Of a stretch of 5,415 bases of DNA, positions 1-5,415 are shown in pieces. The translations under genes and the position numbers were made by a program. Source of the DNA: an uncultured Prevotellaceae bacterium (lineage in GTDB: Bacteria > Bacteroidota > Bacteroidia > Bacteroidales > Bacteroidaceae); contig CALAVF010000100.1 in the NCBI GenBank assembly GCA_937892315.1, positions 1 through 5,415 of the forward strand, written 5' to 3'. Under the pieces are notes generated by a model. The model was given only the letters and a program-made list of their open reading frames with translations, did not search any database and was not told the DNA's origin. Positions within the stretch are counted from its first letter, which is position 1. Every line of letters starts with the position of its first letter.

Positions 1-41
1 ACTTCTCTAACTTCTTTAACTTCGAGCGAAGCGATAACTTC
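1..41. repeat. Short 9-base-periodic repeat, unit related to AACTTCTTT (minus: GAAGTTAGA)
   Basis: On the plus strand TAACTTC occurs at 8-14, 17-23 and 35-41, with a truncated copy ACTTC at 1-5. The copies keep a 9-base register, with one degenerate unit at about 26-34. The array probably continues to the left of the window. A 9-base unit equals three codons, so copy-number change would alter length but not reading frame. Confidence 0.6.
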
Positions 42-77
42 CGAAAGTTGAGTAATCATTTTCCAGCGAGCGGACAT
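1..77 (-). CDS. Possible start of a small downstream gene with a 9-base repeat (partial, runs off the window)
   Basis: Downstream of res on the same strand, an open frame starts at ATG 75-77 (alternative ATG at 57-59) and stays open to the window edge. It encodes MSARWK, MITQLSEVIASL, then EVKEVREV. The second ATG gives a plausible N-terminus. The EVK-EVR-EV part comes from a 9-base DNA periodicity. No clear Shine-Dalgarno sequence precedes either ATG. Only 25 codons are visible, so I cannot name a family. The frame could also be a chance reading of an intergenic repeat; another frame through the same bases stays open until a TAA at about 16-18, which weakens the case. Confidence 0.3.
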   Translation of the reverse strand, partial: MSARWKMITQLSEVIASLEVKEVRE

Positions 78-110
78 CGGTGGATAAACGGGGGATGGTC
101 GTTTCTTTAT

Positions 111-3100
111 TTATGCCAAACCATTGATCACCCCAATCAATTGGTCATAACTGTCAATTTCGTGATAGCGAACATGGCTTGTAGAGATATTGTTGAATAG
201 TTTCTTCGCACAGTCAATTTTAGCCTTCTCCACAGCCTTCAGTTGCATGGAATCCATCGAGCCTTTCGTTTCTGCAACGAAGAAAATGTGTTTAACACCC
301 ATATTGTCGTTAAAGGCAATCGCCCAGTCGGGAGCATAGTTTCCCACTGGCGTCGGAATCTGGAACGAACGCGGCAACTTGGCATAAACACACACCTCAT
401 CAGCCTTGTCTAAATCTTCTGCAAAGTCGCGTTCGCCCTTGCTGTCTGCAAACACATAGTCCAAGATATGCTTTTGAGCCGAATACGCCTTGTCAACCGT
501 CTGGCGACTCTTCTCTTGTGTGAAGATATCGGTGTCGTAAGTGTCTGCCGTGCGGTTGTAGGTAATATGCTCCACAATCATCGTTGCCTTTTGTTCTTTG
601 ATGAGTTTGACGACCTTACGGATAAACTCTTCAGGATTGTTCTTGAACAGCAACAGACGGGCTGGCAAGATTCCTTTCAAGATACGCACGACCGTTCTTC
701 GGGTGAGCGTTGCACCACGGGCGATGTCGCCCACCAAGTCGTATGGAACGGTAGAAGTGCTCACCTCTCGCATCTCCTGCCGCCGAGTGCGTTGGTCGCC
801 ATCGAAGTCTGTTCCTTCTCCCTGTTCGCCTGTTGTCACCACATAGCGTAGTTGCGTCACGGTCAAGTCTTTGTCAATGGCAGCGATGGACTTCCTGATG
901 AGTTCCTCGCTGTCGTAGTGAACTGTATAGACATAACGATGGTTGATTTCCGACCAGAGTTTCTTAAACTCCTCTTTCTGAGCATTAGCATTCAGTTTTT
1001 CGTTGACAACCTCAGCCTTATCATTCGCATCTTCAATCATACCAACCAAGGCAGCAGGGTCGAAGATTCCCTGTATCAACCGATGCACCTGTTCTGCTAT
1101 CGGTTGCAGTTTCTTGCCAAGTGGGGCAAGTGCCTCTTGCTGCATATCCTCGTGGTAGGATTGCAGGATGTTTCCCTTCTCGTCGGTATAGTCGTTCTCA
1201 AAGAGGTAATTGACAATAGATGCGGCTTCCATCGCAGATATGGTGTGCCGTTCCTCGCCCACCTTGAAGGTCTTTCCTTCGAAATAAGCAACCGTCGCCT
1301 GCATCGGACGTTCACGCAGAGCCTCACGCGTTTCTTTCTGCAAGTCATCCACAAACGTGCTGTAACTCTCGTTGGCAATGACCGTCAGTTTGTTGATGTC
1401 GTGAACACTGTCGCCCAACCGTTCTGCATCCATGCGGTTGCCTTGTTGGTCAACACAGATACGCAGTCCTCGTCCCACCTCCTGACGCTTTGCCGTTGCA
1501 CTATTGGCATGACGCAGCGTACAGATTTGGAACACATTAGGATTATCCCATCCCTCACGAAGTGCCGAGTGCGAGAAGATGAAACGTGTAGGTTCGTCAA
1601 AACTTAACAGACGTTCCTTATTCTTTAGAATCAAGTCGTATGCCGATATGTCCGATGAAATCGTTTCTCCACGCTTTACTTCGCTATTGACAGAACGGCC
1701 TGTCTTCTTGTCTATCGAGAAATAGCCATTATGCACTTGTCCCACCGAAAACGCACGAAGATACTTCTGATAGTCATCCTCGAAAAGAGAAATATTCTCG
1801 TTCAGGTAACGCATATATTCCTCTTCAAACATTTTCCACAACGGACCAGCCACTACCGCACCTTCGGCATCGTAGCCCTTATAGTTCGCCACCTCGTCAA
1901 TGAAGAACAGCGACAGCGTCTTGATGCCCTGCTGAAACAGTTCGCGTTCTTTCTCAAAGTGACTCGCCACCGTCTCACGTATTTGAATCCGTTGGATAGT
2001 CTTTTCTGTCACATCGCCCATCACCTCGCCCTTGTGCAACTTGTCTCCATTGCGGAAGTAGATGGTGTTGGTGAAGGCGTTAATCTCCGTAATGACAAAC
2101 TCCTTGTAGGCGGGCAATTTTGAGACGTCAAACAGCGAGTCACCTTGAGAGAACTTGCAGGTCTGCCGTCGTGCAGCCGTTGCTCCTTGCACCTCTATCT
2201 CCAGTTTCACCTCTGGTGCATGGTTCTTCGACAGGATGATGTTGTCAAAGTAGATATACGCTTGCGTGCCCAACAGGTTTTGCAAAGTGATGCCCTTCAC
2301 CTGAATCTTCTTCACCAACTTCTGACGATAGGCATCGTAAGCATCCAGTGCATAGATACAATTGTGTGAGGTCTTGTGCGTAGCCGAGTAGTTCAGCACA
2401 AACAGCGGCTTGAAGTGCTTCAATGCCTTCTGAGTGGCAGCACCCTCCATCTTCTGCGGCTCGTCCATAATGATAATGGGACGGTTGGCGGCAATCACAT
2501 CAATAGGACGGCGACTCTGGAAGTCATCACGTTTGGTGTACATAATCAGGCTCACCTTGTTCTTTGCGTCTTCCTTGAAGTCACGAGCAAAAGCCTGCGT
2601 GTTGATAATCATCACATTGATGCTGGCATCACTGCTGAACCCATCAATCTGAGTCAGGTTCGAACTGTCATAGATAAAGTAGCGGGCTTTCTTGCCGTAC
2701 TGCTCCATGAAGTGTTCTTCCAGCATCGAGAAACTTTTCTGCACACCCTCGCGGATGGCGATACTGGGCACTACCACGATGAACTTCGACCAGCCGTAGC
2801 GTTTGTTCATCTCAAACATCGTCTTGATATACACATACGTCTTACCCGTACCAGTCTCCATTTCGATGTCTAATGAACAGGCACCTAATCCGTCTGGTTT
2901 ACAGAGAAGTTTGCTCTGAGGGATATTTGCCTCCGTCTGCATCTTCTTGATGTTCTGAAGCAGTTGTGCATCCGTCAGTTCCACATCATTGTTTCGCCAA
3001 CCCACATACTCCTCATCATAAACGATGGTACCCGTCCGCTTACCCAAGTCACGACGATATTGTGCATTCGTCTTCGACGGTTGCCCGGCAAACACGTTCA

Positions 3101-3155
3101 CTGTCTGCTCCACCGCCTCCGTCTGGTATTGTTGTATCTTAAATTTGAACTTCAT
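111..3155 (-). CDS. res: Type III restriction enzyme Res subunit (SF2 helicase/translocase plus PD-(D/E)XK nuclease)
   Basis: This 1014-residue protein is the ATP-dependent translocase and endonuclease of a type III system, expected to work only in complex with Mod. Its length fits the family (roughly 970-1000). Helicase motifs are in the expected order: Walker A METGTGKT at 99-106, motif Ia VVVPSIAIREG at 127-137, motif II DEPQ at 231-234, motif III YSATH at 256-260, motif V FSHSALREGWDNPN at 527-540 and motif VI QEVGRGLR at 558-565. The C-terminal nuclease shows GERDFAEDL at 907-915, then PDW (Asp943) and FVAETKG (Glu962, Lys964), a complete PD-(D/E)XK core. No frameshift or missing catalytic residue is seen, so the enzyme should be active. 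The start is ATG at 3153-3155, preceded by an A-rich stretch with no strong Shine-Dalgarno sequence. The fic stop is 8 bases upstream, which suggests co-transcription and possibly translational coupling. Confidence 0.97.
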   Translation of the reverse strand: MKFKFKIQQYQTEAVEQTVNVFAGQPSKTNAQYRRDLGKRTGTIVYDEEYVGWRNNDVELTDAQLLQNIKKMQTEANIPQSKLLCKPDGLGACSLDIEMETGTGKTYVYIKTMFEMNKRYGWSKFIVVVPSIAIREGVQKSFSMLEEHFMEQYGKKARYFIYDSSNLTQIDGFSSDASINVMIINTQAFARDFKEDAKNKVSLIMYTKRDDFQSRRPIDVIAANRPIIIMDEPQKMEGAATQKALKHFKPLFVLNYSATHKTSHNCIYALDAYDAYRQKLVKKIQVKGITLQNLLGTQAYIYFDNIILSKNHAPEVKLEIEVQGATAARRQTCKFSQGDSLFDVSKLPAYKEFVITEINAFTNTIYFRNGDKLHKGEVMGDVTEKTIQRIQIRETVASHFEKERELFQQGIKTLSLFFIDEVANYKGYDAEGAVVAGPLWKMFEEEYMRYLNENISLFEDDYQKYLRAFSVGQVHNGYFSIDKKTGRSVNSEVKRGETISSDISAYDLILKNKERLLSFDEPTRFIFSHSALREGWDNPNVFQICTLRHANSATAKRQEVGRGLRICVDQQGNRMDAERLGDSVHDINKLTVIANESYSTFVDDLQKETREALRERPMQATVAYFEGKTFKVGEERHTISAMEAASIVNYLFENDYTDEKGNILQSYHEDMQQEALAPLGKKLQPIAEQVHRLIQGIFDPAALVGMIEDANDKAEVVNEKLNANAQKEEFKKLWSEINHRYVYTVHYDSEELIRKSIAAIDKDLTVTQLRYVVTTGEQGEGTDFDGDQRTRRQEMREVSTSTVPYDLVGDIARGATLTRRTVVRILKGILPARLLLFKNNPEEFIRKVVKLIKEQKATMIVEHITYNRTADTYDTDIFTQEKSRQTVDKAYSAQKHILDYVFADSKGERDFAEDLDKADEVCVYAKLPRSFQIPTPVGNYAPDWAIAFNDNMGVKHIFFVAETKGSMDSMQLKAVEKAKIDCAKKLFNNISTSHVRYHEIDSYDQLIGVINGLA

Positions 3156-3163
3156 TTGCTTTT

Positions 3164-4249
3164 TTATAACAAGACAGAAGGTACAATAAACACATGAAAC
3201 TTACCATCTTCTCCCCGTTGCAAATAATGCTTATCTGTGAATTGTTTCAAGTAATTTTTGACCATTTTTTCAGACAGACCACACATGGAACTGAGTTTTG
3301 GAATTGTTATAGATGGATTGAGTGTCACGACATAGAGCAAGTTACTGACATTATCGCTCCGCAACCTTATCATCTCGCCGTCATACCACCAGTTACGTTT
3401 GTCTTTTTCTGTAATGAATAACACATTACTTGTTATTTCCCGAGTTACAAGGTCTGTAAAATATGCCAGAAAATGTCTTATCTGAATAAGTGTTGCTTTC
3501 GCCCCTTTGCTGGGCAATGCTCCCACTTCCTTGTCGGATGCACTCAATGCGTCCAGATATTCCGTTTTTTTGCGACTACGCACTACAATCATCGGATAGT
3601 GATGCCTTGCAAGAATGTAGTTTACAAGAAGTCGGGCAATACGACCATTGCCATCCTCAAACGGGTGTATTCGTATATAACGATAATGGAAGAGTGCTGC
3701 CAGTTCCACGGGATGCATTACTCCCTTCCGTTCTTCTTCATTGTACCAATCTACCAGGTCAGTCATCAGTGCAGGTGTCTCTTCGGGTGATGCATACTCA
3801 AAACGCTCACCATTTCGGGAGATGACGCTATTAGGTCTGGTTTTGTATATACCAGCATGTACGGTATATGAAGTATAGTCACCTCCTGGCAACTTACGAT
3901 ATACTTCATAGTCCTCTCTAAGCAATGTCTTATGAAGTTGGCGAATGAAAGATTGCGTTAATGGTTTATCCCGCACCATGGCTTCTACCTCCATCATCTT
4001 CAGCCCTACACTGCTGGCTTTCATATCGTTGTAGTCTTTAAGGTCAGCCACACCTATTACTTTACCGAACAGCAGTAGTATCTCCGTCTGTCCGTATGTT
4101 AGGGTGTTGCCTTCAATATGATTGCTGTTAAAATTGAAGTCAATTGTAAACCGCTGACTGAGCCTATGCCGATCTGTTTCATCGAGCGGCTGAATATTAA
4201 GCCATTGCTGGTAGGCTGATTCCAGATTCGTTGTATCTACTACTTTCAT
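3164..4249 (-). CDS. Fic family protein (predicted adenylyltransferase) with C-terminal winged-helix-like domain
   Basis: This 361-residue protein is predicted to transfer AMP from ATP to hydroxyl side chains of a target protein. The catalytic motif HPFEDGNGRIAR is complete at residues 195-206, with His195, Asp199, Asn201, Arg203 and Arg206. A preceding flap-like segment (GIYKTRPNSV) lies near 133-142. An N-terminal SNHIEGN at 42-48 matches the inhibitory motif (S/T)xxxE(G/N), with Glu46 as the predicted blocking residue, as in class II Fic proteins. Residues about 300-358 (TIPKLSSMCGLSEKMVKNYL and what follows) resemble a winged helix-turn-helix; the layout is like SoFic of Shewanella. The ATG at 4247-4249 is the only plausible start, since an in-frame TAG lies at 4253-4255 and the next Met is residue 76. 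The gene lies between mod and res and ends 8 bases before res, implying a shared transcript. The target is unknown; a toxin or a regulator of the restriction system are both possible. Confidence 0.95.
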   Translation of the reverse strand: MKVVDTTNLESAYQQWLNIQPLDETDRHRLSQRFTIDFNFNSNHIEGNTLTYGQTEILLLFGKVIGVADLKDYNDMKASSVGLKMMEVEAMVRDKPLTQSFIRQLHKTLLREDYEVYRKLPGGDYTSYTVHAGIYKTRPNSVISRNGERFEYASPEETPALMTDLVDWYNEEERKGVMHPVELAALFHYRYIRIHPFEDGNGRIARLLVNYILARHHYPMIVVRSRKKTEYLDALSASDKEVGALPSKGAKATLIQIRHFLAYFTDLVTREITSNVLFITEKDKRNWWYDGEMIRLRSDNVSNLLYVVTLNPSITIPKLSSMCGLSEKMVKNYLKQFTDKHYLQRGEDGKFHVFIVPSVLL

Positions 4250-4254
4250 CTCCT
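4250..4254 (-). promoter_or_regulatory. AGGAG directly abutting the fic start codon
   Basis: On the minus strand the bases before the fic ATG read ATTAGGAG with no spacer. The sequence matches a Shine-Dalgarno core, but zero spacing is far from the usual 5-9 bases, so it may work poorly or not at all. An in-frame TAG overlaps it, and no alternative nearby start would use it better. Confidence 0.35.
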
Positions 4255-4325
4255 AATGTTAATTTCCATGTTTTTATTTCACTACGGGCACAAAAATTCA
4301 CGCTTTTAACACTTTCACGCCACCT

Positions 4326-4361
4326 TTGAGCCACAAATTTACGATTTTTTCTTGAGCCACA
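4326..4361 (-). repeat. Pair of 10-base direct repeats TGTGGCTCAA bracketing the candidate -7 box
   Basis: On the minus strand TGTGGCTCAA occurs at 4361-4352 and again at 4335-4326, 26 bases apart. The first copy covers the expected -33 area and the second overlaps the end of the -7 box and the likely transcription start. The placement is what an operator would show. The Fic protein's winged-helix-like C-terminus is a possible but unproven binder. Confidence 0.5.
4334..4341 (-). promoter_or_regulatory. Candidate Bacteroidetes -7 promoter element for fic-res
   Basis: The minus strand reads TAAATTTG, an exact match to the Bacteroidetes primary sigma -7 consensus TAnnTTTG. It lies about 85 bases upstream of the fic ATG and downstream of two hairpins that follow mod. 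I see no convincing TTTG at the -33 position, where the bases are close to TGTGG. Transcription from here would give a leader of roughly 80 bases and read fic then res. Confidence 0.4.
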
Positions 4362-4392
4362 GGCATTTCTTCTCTTCTTTTTTCTCCATTTA

Positions 4393-4448
4393 TTCAAAAA
4401 AGTGCCCTCAAAGGTGGTAGGCTACCACTTTTAAGCCCCCTTTTTGAA
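4393..4448. terminator. Long imperfect palindrome between mod and fic, likely (bidirectional) intrinsic terminator
   Basis: The arms run from TTCAAAAA at the left to TTTTTGAA at the right and meet at GTGGTAG-G-CTACCAC (4414-4428). In the minus-strand RNA about 17 of 20 outer and middle positions can pair beyond and around the GUGGU/ACCAC core, and the 3' arm ends in a run of six U. A-tract on one side and U-tract on the other fit an intrinsic terminator for mod. The plus strand has similar geometry. Confidence 0.55.
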
Positions 4449-4474
4449 TTTTTTCTTGCAGGAAATGTTTGGGG

Positions 4475-4500
4475 AAAAGGTTGCATTAGTACAACCTTTT
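4475..4500 (-). terminator. Hairpin just downstream of mod, possible terminator
   Basis: Eleven bases after the mod stop codon, AAAAGGTTG and CAACCTTTT form a perfect 9-base stem. In the minus-strand RNA, a G-U and an A-U pair can extend it to 11 pairs with a CUAA loop. The 3' arm ends in UUUU followed by CCCC, so the U-tract is short. It could be a weak terminator or a stabilising 3' end for mod mRNA. Confidence 0.45.
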
Positions 4501-4510
4501 TGCCAACATT

Positions 4511-5415
4511 TCACAATATCCTCCTGATGGTGTCCTTGCTGTAGTGCTCGAATATCTGCTCGAAGTTGTCGGCTACGTTGTCGTTGGCAAGACTGCTGTC
4601 ACGCATCACGAAGTAGTAGGGTTGCTGTTTGGCAATCTCCGTGATGGTGGTCTCGTTCACATTCTCGTCAAAGCAAGCCAACAGGTAACCGTCAGCCACA
4701 TTCCACACCGTCTTGCCGGCAATCTCGGTCTGCTCAATCTTCGCACTCAGTTCTATGCCGAGTTCTATCATCGCTTGGAAGAGCAGGTCTTCTTCCGTGC
4801 GGTCAGGCTTGATATTGTCTTCAAACAGTTTTGCCTCTCTGAATTCTTCTGGTGTATAATACACATCCTCCATATTCGACGAGTCGAGTTTCAGCACACG
4901 GAAACCTGTATCAAGGTCTTTTGCCTCCGGGTGTTCGTCCTTTATCTTCTTTCCTGCCCTGCGGATACGTTCTTTGCCGATTTCGCAGATATTCTTGTAG
5001 CCAGCCTTGTATGCTTCGCTCTTTTCATCCGTTGCCTCTGGCAGTTGCACCAAAATAAATTTACGCTTACCTCCGTCCTCTGCATTGAGTTGCATGACTG
5101 CATGGGCGGTAGTGGCGGAGCCTGAGAAGAAATCTAAGGCTATTAACTGTTTATCGTAATGAGCAAGTGTATTGATTAAATAACGTATTAAAGATGATGG
5201 TTTAGGATAATCCATTATCCGCTCTTTTCCAAACAGCTTTTCAATTTCTGTACTTGCATCTTCGTTTGTTCCGACATTTACTTTAGCATCAATTATGCTT
5301 GAAGGTCTTTTTACTTTGTCAAGTTGGTCTGAACGGAAAACATTAAAACCAAATTTGTTAGAAAGACTGAATTTCGTTCCTGCTCTTATCTCTTCATCAA
5401 GTTTTGCTTGAGTCC
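4511..5415 (-). CDS. mod: Type III restriction-modification methyltransferase subunit Mod, C-terminal part (N-terminus beyond the window)
   Basis: This is the DNA N6-adenine methyltransferase and site-recognition subunit of a type III system; it would act with Res in the cytoplasm. The frame is open from the window edge to a TGA at 4511-4513, giving 300 visible residues. The ATG at 5213-5215 is internal, because conserved Mod sequence (VGTNEDASTEIEKLFG, then DYPKPSSLI) precedes or spans it. AdoMet-binding motif I is seen as DFFSGSATTAHAV at visible residues 94-106, followed by EDGGKRKFILVQLPE. Beta-class methyltransferases carry motif I after the catalytic DPPY motif, so DPPY and most of the target-recognition region should lie upstream, outside the window. 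Motif I has FSGSA where the textbook form is FxGxG; I believe this is a common variant in Mod proteins, not damage. The C-terminus (EQIFEHYSKDTIRRIL) looks like a natural Mod end. Family assignment is very secure; specificity cannot be read here. Confidence 0.95.
   Translation of the reverse strand, partial: TQAKLDEEIRAGTKFSLSNKFGFNVFRSDQLDKVKRPSSIIDAKVNVGTNEDASTEIEKLFGKERIMDYPKPSSLIRYLINTLAHYDKQLIALDFFSGSATTAHAVMQLNAEDGGKRKFILVQLPEATDEKSEAYKAGYKNICEIGKERIRRAGKKIKDEHPEAKDLDTGFRVLKLDSSNMEDVYYTPEEFREAKLFEDNIKPDRTEEDLLFQAMIELGIELSAKIEQTEIAGKTVWNVADGYLLACFDENVNETTITEIAKQQPYYFVMRDSSLANDNVADNFEQIFEHYSKDTIRRIL

Larger units (their letters stand above)
4320..4417. repeat. 11-base inverted repeat CCACCTTTGAG / CTCAAAGGTGG
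   Basis: CCACCTTTGAG at 4320-4330 is the exact reverse complement of CTCAAAGGTGG at 4407-4417, 76 bases apart. The left copy overlaps one direct repeat of the candidate operator and the right copy lies inside the long palindrome. It could allow alternative RNA folding, or mark the ends of a small degenerate mobile repeat. No flanking target duplication is evident. Confidence 0.45.

Noticed and set aside
37..50. AACTTCCGAAAGTT hairpin downstream of res, considered as the res terminator
   Set aside because: The stem has only 5 pairs and no U-tract follows it on the minus strand; it also overlaps the repeat and possible coding frame.
852..1607. 251-residue plus-strand open frame opposite res
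   Set aside because: It lies wholly antisense to a strongly conserved helicase/nuclease gene and shows no recognisable motif; best explained as a shadow of res codon usage. The other plus-strand frames opposite res, fic and mod are rejected for the same reason.
4339..4389. 16-codon Lys-rich mini-ORF (MEKKEEKKCLWLKKKS) upstream of fic, considered as a leader peptide
   Set aside because: It ends within the candidate -7 box, so it would lie upstream of that promoter's transcript, and its composition follows from the A-rich sequence.
4197..4397. 66-residue minus-strand frame overlapping the fic start
   Set aside because: It begins at TTG, is very rich in Lys and Arg from A-rich DNA, overlaps the fic N-terminus in another frame, and contains the candidate promoter and repeats.
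4544..5125. 193-residue plus-strand open frame opposite mod
   Set aside because: It is antisense to conserved Mod sequence including motif I, and its hydrophobic composition comes from the complement of charged codons.
5101..5140. FSGSA in place of FxGxG in Mod motif I, considered as an inactivating change
   Set aside because: The surrounding motif is otherwise intact and this form appears, from my knowledge of the family, to be a common Mod variant; no other sign of decay is present.

Overview
The window reads as part of a Bacteroidales-type genome, probably Prevotella or a close relative. This rests on moderate GC content, weak A-rich ribosome-binding regions, a good TAnnTTTG-type -7 box, and protein sequences that resemble those of gut or oral Bacteroidetes. 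The genus is an inference.

All supported genes lie on the minus strand, so the biological order runs from high to low coordinates. First comes the C-terminal 300 residues of a type III DNA adenine methyltransferase (mod, 4511 to beyond 5415, N-terminus outside the window). Next is a 261-base AT-rich intergenic region (4250-4510). It holds two hairpins, a candidate promoter bracketed by 10-base direct repeats, and an 11-base inverted repeat. Then follow a complete Fic-domain protein with a C-terminal winged-helix-like region (3164-4249) and, 8 bases later, a complete type III restriction subunit (res, 111-3155). In the last 110 bases a possible small gene begins in a 9-base-periodic repeat and runs off the window.

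Together this is a type III restriction-modification locus in which a Fic-family gene sits between mod and res. Mod and Res would form the complex that methylates and cleaves DNA. The Fic protein has a complete AMP-transfer motif, an N-terminal self-inhibition motif and a likely DNA-binding C-terminus, and it is tightly linked to res. The hairpins after mod and the candidate promoter before fic suggest that fic-res is a separate transcription unit from mod, so the nuclease could be controlled independently of the methylase. Fic genes beside restriction-modification genes are known, so the notable part is the combined arrangement and its possible regulation, not a wholly new protein family.
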